Positions 1-10,609 of a stretch of DNA of 64,000 bases are shown here, one piece after another. Under the pieces are notes generated by a model that ran no database searches, was not told the origin of the DNA, and saw nothing but the letters and a program-made list of their open reading frames with translations. Made by a program: the position numbers and the translations under genes. The stretch comes from Metaphire vulgaris (lineage: Eukaryota > Annelida > Clitellata > Crassiclitellata > Megascolecidae): contig CM030841.1 of NCBI GenBank assembly GCA_018105865.1, positions 15,780,182 through 15,844,181 on the forward strand. The letters are read 5' to 3'. The number at the start of each line of letters is the position of its first letter. Position 1 is the first letter of the stretch.

Positions 1-148
1 CCAAGATATGATGTCACAAACGAAAACAGGTTTTACTGTTACTTAGGATTTTACTGTCTCTGTCTATTTGTTTGCTTAGTTTTGCTGATGTGGGCTTGAA
101 GCACCCTGTGAACTTTTATATTGTGTAGGAACACCATAGACTGGCCTT

Positions 149-229
149 TTAACCCTTAAATTTCCGGAACCAAGTATACTTGGTCCCCTTTGCATATAGA
201 TCCAAAGTATGTGGAAGCTTAAGGGTTAA
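149..229. mobile_element. TTAA-flanked palindromic MITE, copy 1
   Basis: The 81 bp begin ttaaccctta and end taagggttaa. Internally it reads as an imperfect hairpin (ccaagtatacttgg). It belongs to the family best represented at 57881-57960. Confidence 0.6.
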
Positions 230-300
230 AAGTTAGACTGGTTCCTTGTGCACTGGAGTTAATTGACTATAGTTTGTTTCTCTGATTAATTATTGGTGGA

Positions 301-379
301 TTAACCCTGCACTGTGAGAACCAGGTATATTCGGTTACATTGCATATAGTTACAAAGTATCTGGTGGTTTAAGGGTTAA
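301..379. mobile_element. TTAA-flanked palindromic MITE, copy 2
   Basis: It starts ttaaccctg and ends aagggttaa, with the same internal tgcatatag...caaagtat block as copy 1 only 70 bp away. It is a diverged sibling of copy 1. Confidence 0.55.
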
Positions 380-1066
380 ACGATCCCACAGAATAATGGG
401 CATTTGCCTCCTGAGTGAATTGCCTTCTTGAATTATGCTGTTATTATATAAATAACACCAGTGAAGTTGCTATTCCATAGGCAATAAACTTGCAGATATC
501 AACTTGAATGAAATCTGCAGATTGCATGGAGATAGCAGATTTGTACCTAAAAACTCTCTCATATGCATTAAATCCACCTGTTTGAATGCATAGAGCAGCG
601 GTACTAACTTCCCGTTTGGACTTTGCAGGCACAGAGCTAAGCAATTATTGGTAGAATTACAAGTCTTAGGTCTATGGCTTTGAGATCTCACCAGAATTAA
701 TGTACTTTGGATGGAGGGGTTACAAATTAGTAGATAAACAATGCTTAACTTCTTTGGCTCGAATTTATCATCACAAAACTGCGACATATTCACAATTGGC
801 AGATTAAAGGAAGATGTACAGATAATCTTTTCCCCAGAAATTCTCCTGGAAACTGGAATACCGGTACATTGCATGTAGGACATGGTTGTGCTATATTAAG
901 AACAACATAAGTGGTGGTGTTGGTGGTGATGATGGTGAGTTTGAGTTTGATGATGTGTTGAGCTGTAGGTGGTTTTTAGCTGTAATATTTATGATGATAG
1001 TTGCTGGTATATTAGACCCCTCTGATAATTCCATTTACTGTGTTTTAATGTTTAATTGATTGTCAG

Positions 1067-1500
1067 GCACGGCACGAGGTGCGCTGGTGAGGTTGCTGCC
1101 CAGGCAAACAATGGAATTTGTGGTGTTGGCATAGCGTATGGTGCTCGTATTGGCGGTGAGTTGTAAGTGAATTGTATCATAGTGAATTGTATCATAGTGA
1201 ATTGTATCATAGTGAATTGTATCATAGTGTCAGTTCTAAGTGAATTGTATCATAGCACCATTGATTACCGATTGGTAGCAGGCTAGAGCTGGACGCTGAC
1301 TTAGCAGGATCGACTGACGTCGCGGTCCTGTGACGTATTTTTGAAGACTGTTTTGATGTTGATTTTTGGTTAATTTGGGGATATTTTATTCTGTTATCTT
1401 TTTGTAATGTTCCTTATTTAAGGATAATTATTGAGAACTGTTTGCTTGAACTGTTCAAATGATTGAGTTTGCTTATTTCTTTGATCATTCTTTTATATAT

Positions 1501-1576
<76 letters not shown>

Positions 1577-1816
1577 CCCATTCTGTTATTTTAAAAATTT
1601 GCTGCTTCTCATTATTTCATAGGAATTATTTGTATTAGCTTTTATACAGTAGAATTTTGTTATAGTGGATTCAGTTATAACTTATACCCAGTTATAACAT
1701 ACTGCAAATGTACGGTACCTTGTGATGCCTACCGTATTGGATGGTATTGGATATAACTTACCTTGGATATGACGTACTATATTTTACAGACCCACTAAAT
1801 ATGTTATAACGAAGTT

Positions 1817-1865
<49 letters not shown>

Positions 1866-2237
1866 TGTATACATATACACACATATACATGTACTGTTTA
1901 GTGGGACTGGTTTTTGACTGGTTTAGGTGTAAGGATGTTGGATGGTGACGTTACAGACGCAGTAGAGGCCCAGTCTATCAGCTTAAACCCACAGCACATC
2001 CACGTGTACAGTGCCTCGTGGGGACCAGACGATGATGGTCACACTGTCGATGGACCGGGAATTCTGGCTCGCAAGGCATTCTTTGACGGGATCACCCAGG
2101 TTTGTTTTTGGGGTGTTTTATCAAATTTGTTCAAATAGTCATTTTCTATTATTTAGAAAGTCTAATGGGAAGGTTATTGGCGACATGACAAGGACTGTGA
2201 CATGCAAGTATACAACAGCTACTACTACTGCTACTAT

Positions 2238-2297
<60 letters not shown>

Positions 2298-2975
2298 AAC
2301 TACAACTACTAATACTACTACCACTACAACTACTAATACTAGTACCACCACACAACTGCTACTGCTGCTGATAATAATACTACTACTGGTAATAATAATA
2401 CTAATAATGATAATACTGATAATAATACGAATAATGATAATATTGATAATGAGGCCTTCATTTGAATAAGAAAAGAACTTTGACAATAATAGAAATTTTC
2501 TAGATTTTACCGTGGCCTTTTGTTGTTTTTTTTTCACCGCATTAGGGTCGAGGTGGTTTGGGCTCCATATTCGTTTGGGCTTCTGGTAACGGAGGGCATA
2601 ACGGCGACAGCTGCGCCTGCGATGGTTATACAAACAGCATCTACACGTTGTCAATAAGCAGTTCTTCTGAGAATGGACAGATTCCTTGGTATTCTGAGGC
2701 GTGTTCGTCGACTCTTGCAACAACCTACAGCAGTGGGGGGCAGAATGAAAGACAGATTGTAAGTTGTGTGTGTCGGCATTATCTTGGTATAGAAAGAGCA
2801 ATAGTGAAATTGCTGTGATCAAAATGTCATTACGGTTTTCAATGCTGGCTTTTTGATGTTAATCATATTTGACCTACACTGTTTAGGTCACGTGACTCAC
2901 CCTGCACTAATGATTCTTCGCTTAGTGAATGGCTTAATGTGCATTAACAATCATGTAGTAGTAGTAGTAGTTAGT

Positions 2976-3040
<65 letters not shown>

Positions 3041-6000
3041 ATTGAGATTTGATACGTTGCTTGCTTACTCAGATATACTATTTTGTTTCTTTTTATTGTG
3101 ATATTCAATTCAGAATTGTTGGTTGGTGTTTTGTGCACGCATTGACATCAATTCTGTTTGAAATTATTATTTATTAACTGGTTTAAAAGTTATGCGACAC
3201 TTGGTGTCAATCGACTTGTATCTACAACACACAAACAAACAAACAAACAGGGAGTGTATATCCAGTGGTGAGAAAGAATTTTTATTAGCTTCAATTATAA
3301 ATGCTAAATAAGTTAGTTAAATAAGTTAATGACAGCATCATACATCCCCTTGCTACAATGTAGGCTGGACCAGTTGGATAGTCAGTGAGCAGTGACCAAG
3401 AATTTGCCCATTTACTCTGCAAATGCCACAGTAAGAACAGTGGTTAGCGCACTGGTCTGTCAATCTTGAGGTCCGTGGTTCAACTCCCGGCCGCGGCAGA
3501 AACTTTTCGGTTGTTTCTGTCCCAAGCGCCCCCAGTCGACTCAGCTGTGAATGAGTACATCGGGCGTTGACTCAGTGGAAGGAAAGGCGGCGAGGGAAAG
3601 ACCGGCAATCCGTCCTCATTCAGCTGTTGCCATGTAAAACTGAAAGCGCTAACCCTTCGGTTCTCCAATGGGCCTGCGCTGGCCTGTGGAGCATGCCTGC
3701 TATAGAAGTTTAAGACTAGATTTGTAGCAGTTTTCTCGTATGATTAGCTAAGATGAGCTTGTTTGTAGGTGACTACGGATCTTCGAAAACAGTGTACGGA
3801 CTCGCACACCGGAACCTCGGCCAGCGCTCCTCTGGCTGCCGGAATAATAGCGCTCGCACTTGAAGTCAAGTTTGTATCCACATGCTTTCCTTTTTTGTAA
3901 TTTAAAGACATTTTGTCCCATTTTGACAATCTGAGTAGCAATATTTTCAGTGATTATTTTGATATCTATGCATGCATGTTAGCATTTCAGTGTTACTAAA
4001 TGAGACTTGAAAAGATTGTCACTCCTTGGCTGTTCTTCTAGTATTGTGGTGTATTGGGTTTGAATTTTTTAAATACTAGAATCTAGTACTATTACTAGTT
4101 TTTTTTCTAATACCAGTTTTTAAATACTAGAATACTAAAAACTGAAGCACCGGTACTACTTTTATGAGTCTGAACATTTTTTGGATATAGCTTTTTCAAA
4201 TTTATGGTTAGAATTGGTAGCCACTGCAGTACTGCTTTTAAATGCGCTAGATAAATTCTCGAGATTTTCACTTACTTGGTTACTTCTTGTTTTAGTCCGA
4301 GCTTGACTTGGCGTGACATGCAGCACGTTGTCGTTCAAACGTCGAGAGTGGCAAACCTCAACTCTGACGATTGGACTCTTAACGGTGTTGGCAGGAACGG
4401 TATATCGTTGACCCTTTTGGTTTAAACTGGGAACTATTTTGACAAATGGCGTTTAGATTTTGATGGTGTTCTGATGAACATTTAAGACCAGTATGTTGGG
4501 GTTTATTTATTTATTTCTATTCCATGTTAACCCCTTAACTGGGGATCCCGGATTTATCCGTCCATTTTACATTGAGTTACAGTTAAATACACGGTTAAGG
4601 GGTTAAACAGTGTATTTCATTTTTGAATATATTTTTGTTACGTTGATCTATTGGTCTAAATGCCAACAGAAACACAGACATTGATATGCGAAGAGTAATG
4701 TGTGTAATGTAATGTGTGTAAGAGTAATATGTGAAGAGTTAATGTCTCTGATTTCTGGCTTTTGCTTTTAGCCATCTTTATGGCTTTGGTCGTACGTGGC
4801 ATCGATGACTTTGATGGGTTTCTCTTTCTGTAGTTAGCCATCATTATGGGTTTGGTCTGATGGACGCGGCTGCGGTGGTCAAATTGGCGGCAGTGTGGAA
4901 AACCGTGCCAGAGCAGCACCGCTGTGAAGTGGCGTCACTCGGTGTCAACAGGTATTCTTTTGTCGAGTTTTTCTCCTTGTCATTCGTTTAGCTCTTTAGG
5001 GTTTTTTCTCTTATACGTTCTCTTGAAGCTTTTGATACATGTACTATATTTGGACGATTGGACCAGTGTTTTTGTCCGTTTCGTGTGAAAGCAAGAATTG
5101 TTTTATGTTATAACCCGTGTAATTCATTCATAAATCAGATTGTTTTCTTGTTGATACAAAGAAACATCGCTTCTGAGGATCGACTTGAAATGACCTTGGA
5201 GACGGACGGATGTAGAGGTCAACTGGACGAAGTCAACTACCTGGAACACGTCCAGGTCGTCGTGACCCTTCAGGCCAAGGGTCGTGGGGAGGTCGAGTTA
5301 TATCTGACCTCGCCGGCGGGAACGCGGTCGGTACTGTTGGGTCAACGTCCATTCGATGTCTCCGGCGAGGGTCTGAACAACTGGGTGTTCATGACGACCC
5401 ATTGCTGGAGCGAGGCGCCGATGGGCGTGTGGAAGTTTGAGGTTAAAAACTTTGCCACAGCGTGTAAGTTTGAATTCTGAAATGTGATGATACCTGCCGT
5501 TAGCTTAACCCTTTACCCACCGTGACTCATTTGTGCGTCCATTTTACATTACGTTACAAATAAATGGCCGGTAAAGGGGTTAATCCTAAATTTTTTGGCA
5601 TATAACACCATGTGTGTTTCATATATTAACCCTTTCGCCATGACAGTCCGCATAACCAATGTGTAATGAAGCCAATATATTGACATTTTACGAAGCCAAA
5701 GGGTTAAAGGATTTCGCTCTTTGCTGATTTTACATTTCTGCGTATATCTTTTCGTATTTTTTTTACTTTGCAACCTAAGTTGTTTGTTTTTGCTCTGTAT
5801 GTTCACTTTATTGCTGGAAATTGTAAAGAATCGAGGAGTGAGTTTTTGCGATTTTAGAGCCATTTTCTAATTGATTTTTCAGCAATTTTGAACAGTTGGT
5901 CTCTCGTCTTGTACGGAACTGTCGTATCTCCAATGTCACCCTTTGGTTATGAAGCGTCTACGGCTTCAACAAACACCGGAGTGTTGCCTCAATCTACATT

Positions 6001-8089
6001 AGCAAAAGTCATAAATAGCAGTAAGTTCGTATGTTTAAATCACCCAGAAAGTCTACTTGTTGAAAATGGAATCTATTTTTCAAAGAGAAGCAGAAACTTG
6101 ATAGAATAATTGCCTGTTTGACTTCTTTTCAAGGAAACTCGGGATATTTTTTTGTGCATTATCTTGTGCTTTAGTGCAGCATTTGTGCCAGTTGCTTTTA
6201 TTTCTAAACTATGTAGAAATTTTTGAAAACTCCAGACATTCATGACTCATTTATTTCGTATAGAATTACAGTTAATTTTTGCCCGTGTAGGAAAAGTAAA
6301 GAATACAGGTAAAGTTTGTGTAATTTGAATGCGTTTACATTGTATATTTGGTTATTACAGTCAAGCCTAGTTAATGTCATTCTAAGAGACTGTTGCAAAT
6401 GTGAGTTTGTGATGATACAGTAGCTGTAGTGATCACATTTTCTCTAACTATTAGGAAATATGATTTTAAATAGGTTTGGCTGTATGTGGATGTTGTCATA
6501 TGCATACTATGTTGAATATTGATATGGTATTTATAGTATATTTCTAATTTTAATTTTAATAGGTATTTATGTCTTGCAATTTTTCAGTGTTTTTACTGGT
6601 TACTTCGTGGTTCTTGTCCTTTTGTGGCCATACCCTTCTGTGACTATGTATAACTCCATATTCATTTGAATGTTTGTTGTTACTTTATGTTAATTGTTAT
6701 GTTGATTAAGTTATGTTAAGTTCAATTGATATTTTGCTAAGCAAATAGTTTTGAGTTTCGTTTGGAGTGTTTTTATTGTAAGCGGTGTAATGCGTAATAA
6801 TGTAGTGCGTAAGCGTGTTGTGTTCAAAGTGAAACTTATAATAATTAATTATTGATGAAGATTTCTGCCAGTTTGTATGATTGCTTTTAATGTTCACTAA
6901 GTTTTTGTGAAACTTATAATTATAATTATTAAAGATTTCTGCCAGTTTGATAATTCGTTTAATCAGTATGTTTTTAACTTATAATATTATCAGGGTCAGG
7001 GGGTTAAACGACTGAAGGAGAATACAAAATTAAGTATGGCAAAAATGGAAGGTTATTTTTAAAAATTGTATACGTAACAAGCAAATTTGCTGTCTGTCAG
7101 ACTTTGAATATTTGTGATTATATACGGTAATTATCGAAATGTGAATGAGAGTCCCACATGCTTAGTTTTATGCGCTCCAACCATTGTTACACTTTTCTGG
7201 CGAGCATTGATGAACATTGGTATATAAGACTGTTGTATAGGAATAGCCTTCATAGATTAGATGGGCTTATTACTGACAAATCTAGATAAGGTTATGTTTG
7301 TACAAGTTATTTTATTTAATACTAACGTTACCTTGCCATGCGCTTTATTTAATAATTTGATACTAATGACAAGAATGAAGATGGATATATAATGTATTAA
7401 AGTATGGCACTGTATAGAATAGAATAGTATAGATTCTTTGCACATTTCAGGTAAAATCTTGAGGGCGGCTTTGGGATATGAAATTTATCTTAGCTGTTTG
7501 GAAAATGGTCTTTGGTTTTATTACCGTTGTACTTCACTTAGATTAGCTTATATATTTATATATTTCGTTTTTTTCCAGATGAATCGCGGGTATCGATTTG
7601 TCGGTCGCATCAGTTTCAACGGAATGGATCGTGCGTCCACGAATGTCCCCTTCGCTATTTTGCCGCAAATTATTCGGAGAGGACCCGAGGGGAAACGGCT
7701 TTGGTCTGCGCTCCTTGTCACCCGTCGTGCGCTCGCTGCGCTGGCTCGAACCGCACGAATGTAACGCCTGCGCGCCCGGACTTAACCTGACGGCCGCGGG
7801 CACCTGCGTGCCGCGTTATCACGAGAACCTGTGGTCGACGATAAAGGTCGGCGTTCTCGCGACGATCGCGTGCCTTGTACTGCTGCTCGCCGTCGCCTGC
7901 GCGTCGGTTCGGATCCGGGGCTGTAGCGCGAAAGGTCGTACGTCGAAGAGGTATTCGACCTTCGTCGTGCACGGTCGTAGTGACGGCCACGTGCCCATCG
8001 AGGTCAGCCTCGACAAGCCGCTGCTCGACGTCACGTCGTCCGATTCGGACTCGGAGGCGAGCGCGAAAGAGACTGCGAATCATCGCTGA
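1067..8089 (+). CDS. FURIN: Furin-type proprotein convertase, 3' nine exons (5' end outside window)
   Basis: This is a calcium-dependent subtilisin-family (S8B) endoprotease of the trans-Golgi and cell surface that cuts precursors after basic residues. Exons: 1067-1155, 1927-2099, 2546-2758, 3769-3869, 4296-4399, 4834-4951, 5162-5463, 5883-6020, 7579-8089; phases agree at all eight introns. The first exon carries the catalytic His (HGTRCAGE), the third the oxyanion Asn (WASGNGG), the fourth the nucleophile Ser (HTGTSASAP). Exons 6-8 encode the P domain ([16 protein letters not shown]). Exon 9 encodes Cys-rich furin-like repeats ([18 protein letters not shown]), a membrane segment ([16 protein letters not shown]) and a tail with a YSTF sorting-type motif and an acidic SSDSDSE cluster. 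The prodomain and catalytic Asp lie left of the window. Exon 9 needs one extra base near 7746-7750: upstream reads ...CARCAG, downstream HECNACAPG in another frame. With that base the visible part is about 582 codons. Furin is favoured over PCSK5/6 because of the short Cys-rich region and the anchored tail. Confidence 0.93.
1166..1253. repeat. 15-bp tandem repeat beside a furin splice donor
   Basis: Five near-identical copies of agtgaattgtatcat, four of them contiguous, begin about 10 bp after the donor of the exon carrying the catalytic His. Some copies create extra gtaagt-like strings. Confidence 0.8.
1503..1862. repeat. Two long (TA)n tracts flanking a decayed inverted-repeat element
   Basis: (TA)n runs at about 1503-1572 and 1818-1862. 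Between them, about 1647-1820, agaattttgttata at the left pairs loosely with gttataacgaagttc at the right, suggesting a worn-out pogo/Tigger-type MITE. Confidence 0.5.
2219..2345. repeat. (ACT)n trinucleotide microsatellite
   Basis: A long ACT/ACC array with interruptions in the intron between the second and third visible furin exons; its apparent open frames are poly-Thr, poly-Val or poly-Ser shadows. Confidence 0.85.
2875..3042 (+). repeat. SINE-like copy with (TAG)n tail
   Basis: The block cctacactgtttaggtcacg...gactcaccctgca...agtgaatg followed by a TAG array recurs in reverse at about 41840-41960 with an ATT tail. A shared body with a simple-repeat tail suggests retroposition. Confidence 0.55.
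3431..3716 (+). repeat. tRNA-derived SINE
   Basis: The 5' end has RNA polymerase III promoter boxes: an A box in ggttagcgcactgg (about 3442-3455) and a B box ggttcaactcc (3477-3487), spaced as in a tRNA. An unrelated body of about 200 bp follows, ending ctatagaagttt, a tail shared with other copies near 12030, 14110 (reverse), 15015 and 54715. It lies in a furin intron. It is not a functional tRNA gene, as there is no cloverleaf beyond the boxes. Confidence 0.7.
4527..4606. mobile_element. TTAA-flanked palindromic MITE, copy 3
   Basis: Exactly 80 bp from ttaaccccttaactgggg to ggttaaggggttaa, with the family core tccattttacattgagttac. In a furin intron. Confidence 0.7.
4768..4860 (+). repeat. 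Partial duplication of a furin exon start
   Basis: The sequence ttagccatctttatgg at about 4770 is repeated as ttagccatcattatgg at 4834, where the true exon begins ([10 protein letters not shown]). The upstream copy also follows a pyrimidine tract ending in ttag, so it resembles a decoy acceptor. Only the downstream copy keeps an open frame into the P domain. Confidence 0.55.
5505..5583. mobile_element. TTAA-flanked palindromic MITE, copy 4
   Basis: 79 bp between ttaaccctttaccc and gtaaaggggttaa, with core gtccattttacattacgttac. In a furin intron. Confidence 0.65.
5626..5707. mobile_element. TTAA-flanked palindromic MITE, copy 5 (diverged)
   Basis: It starts ttaaccctttcg and ends caaagggttaa, only 43 bp after copy 4. 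The core differs from copies 3 and 4, so it may be a subfamily. Confidence 0.5.
6021..7578. other. Last furin intron
   Basis: AT-rich intron between the P-domain exon and the Cys-rich exon. It has a direct duplication of about 80-bp period (about 6828-6875 and 6907-6951, sharing gtgaaacttataat and agatttctgccagtttg). No supported exon: the frame opening at 7450 would fit phase but has no family similarity. Confidence 0.6.
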
Positions 8090-8551
8090 TGATACAGGCC
8101 AGATAGGGAATTCCCCGCGCCTATACCACAAAAATCGCCCCACCCCACCCGCCCAAAAAAACCCAGCACTGACACAAATTTTTGCATTGAACTGCATCTC
8201 TTTCCCTCTGGGCAAGTCAATTTGTCCCCCCCCCTTCCCCAAAGACCCGGGGTCTGGATAAATCATTGGGTGACGGTTGCAATATTGGCCACCGTCCACA
8301 CGTCCCTTGTGATCTGAAAATCTGAAATGTAGCGGTTGTACGTCCGGCTTCTCGAAAGTATTGTGGCAGCGAAAAGTAGATGTACAGAACTCTAACAGCT
8401 TACGAATTTTTACCACAAGTGATTCCAATTTGTAAATAATTATTCTTTAATTGTGCATAATTATGTACAGGTTTATGTTCGGACAGTGCGCACAGTATGT
8501 GCGAATGTTTGTAGGATCTGACTTAGTAAAGATATTTCTTCTTTATTGAAG

Positions 8552-8732
8552 AATTGAATGGTTGGGTGGAATAAGGAGTTAAATGCAGTTACCCCCTTAG
8601 TGGTGAAAATATCAGTTGAAGGGTCCGGTGAAATAGGGAAGTAAATGCAGTAACCCCTCCTATTGTTATTGATACTCAAACCATTGGGGGGGTCGGATAC
8701 AGTTACCACCTTATTCCACCCAGCCATTCAAT
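8552..8732. mobile_element. Inverted-repeat MITE
   Basis: Left end aattgaatggttgggtgg continues to aataagg; the right end is its near-exact reverse complement (ccttattccacccagcc then attcaatt). An imperfect copy of the subterminal gtaaatgcagtaacccc block lies in the middle. No target duplication is clear. Confidence 0.6.
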
Positions 8733-9081
8733 TAGGACTTATATTTCTATCTACTTTGATTCATTTTCGATTGTTGTGCTTTTAAAAATGAAGGCAATTG
8801 GCTTCGATGGCTTTTCAAACTGCGCCCGCCTCTATTTCTCAACATTATCTATTACTATACGTTAATAATTGCATTATGGCTATCTGTGTTATTATGTATT
8901 GTTGTTAATGTTTGCCTGGAGCAGATGATGATGACGAGAAATAGCCCATTGTTACAATATTTGAAAGAATTTTATGCCATATCATTAAAAATTTAGATAT
9001 CCGTTGGCTGGTTAGGATATACTGTATTTTTAGTTGTAAGGTGTCCTAGTAGTACTTGTACGATATGCCACCATAATCAGT

Positions 9082-9121
<40 letters not shown>

Positions 9122-10535
9122 ATGGCTTGAATTTATCCTAGTTTATCAGTAGGAATGTTTATCTTATCGATTTCAAAATGTCAAGTTTTCGTTTTGTGTT
9201 CACTTTATTACTTGTACTACTTGTGCTGTTAGTTAAAATTTGTGTTTTCAACTTTTTAAAGCAATTAACACGTTTTTCCAGCTACAAAGTTGTGATGCTA
9301 GTCAATCGAATGTTCCTAAACAGATTAGCGCTTACCTCATTCAAAGATTTATCCTTTTTATGCCAAGAGGCAAGTTCTACAATTCCAAATGAAAACATTG
9401 ATTCAGCAAAAGTATTAATTCGAAATGTAGCATGCCTATATGTTTTAAAATTTCAATGGTTTTTGTAAATATTTTCATATAGTTTTGTCATTTGCAATAT
9501 TTGTATGACTTGTACAATTACTGTATGTTATCTATGAAAGGGTTGTAAGGTTGTAGAACGTCGGGTTATATCGTTAGTGACGTCATTGGCGTAGCCAAGG
9601 GGTCCAGGCCCCCCTATTCGGGTTGGGATCAGTCGTGAGATTTCAGATTTATGCAAAACCTTGGGGGTTGAACGAAAGCAGTTCAAAGTGGGTGCCTGCC
9701 ATGGCGGTGGTTTTTTTGCTCGTTTTTCACCTGAAAATGTTGATACGACCCCCTTTTTAACAAATCAATTTGTTGTTTTTAATGGCTTCATAAAAGAATG
9801 TTCTGATATATTATTGAATAACGCATTCGAGGAAACAGTAGGCCTGGTATTGAGTGAGATTAAGTTTAGTAACTCTTAAAAATAATTAGACGTGCTGTTG
9901 ATGTTGAAACTTGGTCTACAGTGTTAAAGGTAATCTTGGATAGTTTGTTCATTCCTTGGCATTATGTTAATTGTATTGTGTTGTATCTGCTCTTTCTTTT
10001 GTGCTGAATAAAACTATGGTAAAACCTGGTAGATCTACTTGGAACGTTTTTCTTTCTATGGCATTTGGTGATGCCTTTAGAGTTTGACAGCCACATTTCA
10101 ACTGATTGACAAAATTTGGGGTTTACCACATAGTGGCATAGCCAGAACTCAGGAATAGGGGGGGAGGGGTCACTTGCATATTTTCGGCCCAAATGTTTTG
10201 ACAAGCAAAATTTTAAAGGTTGTTGTTAGACACTCTTTAAAGTCTGCTGGCTGGTGCGTTTTCCTCAATCTCATACCCCCTAACTTCCCCCCCCCCAAAA
10301 AAAATACTCACCGGTTTTGGGCGAATCTCACAACCGGCCCCGATCCTATTAGGGGGACCAGGCCCCTCATCCGGGTAAAACTGTTGATGTACTTGAATTT
10401 TTACTAGAGACTGTGTGCTGCAGACAGTAGTGTCAGCCATTTGGACACCACTGTCAATAAATAAACAAGTAAGTGAATACATTTCATATAATCAGACACA
10501 AACAACAACTTACCACATCTACTCAAGTTTTCAAC

Positions 10536-10541
10536 TTTAAT
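10536..10541 (-). terminator. Possible polyadenylation signal ATTAAA for IFT81
   Basis: On the minus strand ATTAAA occurs about 70 bases past the IFT81 stop codon. It is the common variant hexamer at a normal distance; no cleavage site can be seen directly. Confidence 0.4.
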
Positions 10542-10609
10542 GAAAGGTTTGAGATCGGCAAGAAGTTATGTTATATTGTTATGATATAGTGGTCTCTTTG
10601 TCAAATGGT

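Larger units (their letters stand above)
1..1066. other. Furin intron, incomplete on the left
   Basis: No exon is visible. The stretch holds two copies of the TTAA-flanked palindrome (149-229 and 301-379). Open frames on the minus strand around 470-880 show no family resemblance. The exon with the furin catalytic Asp is not here. Confidence 0.6.
8090..10609. other. Convergent spacer between furin and IFT81
   Basis: Holds both 3' UTRs. Contents include C-rich furin 3' UTR (8110-8260), an inverted-repeat element (8552-8732), an (ATT)n run near 9087, and single ends of CAGTGGCGTAGCC-type elements (about 9590 and 10133). No coding region. Confidence 0.6.

Noticed and set aside
2139..2822. Minus-strand frame of 227 codons with poly-Val and poly-Ser
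   Set aside because: Created by the (ACT)n microsatellite and by the antisense of a furin exon.
3431..3503. A functional tRNA gene
   Set aside because: Only the polymerase III boxes are present; there is no matching acceptor stem, and a SINE body follows.
7438..7764. Possible extra furin exon starting at the acceptor before 7450
   Set aside because: Phase would fit, but the peptide has no family resemblance, and the exon starting at 7579 joins in phase directly to the P-domain exon.
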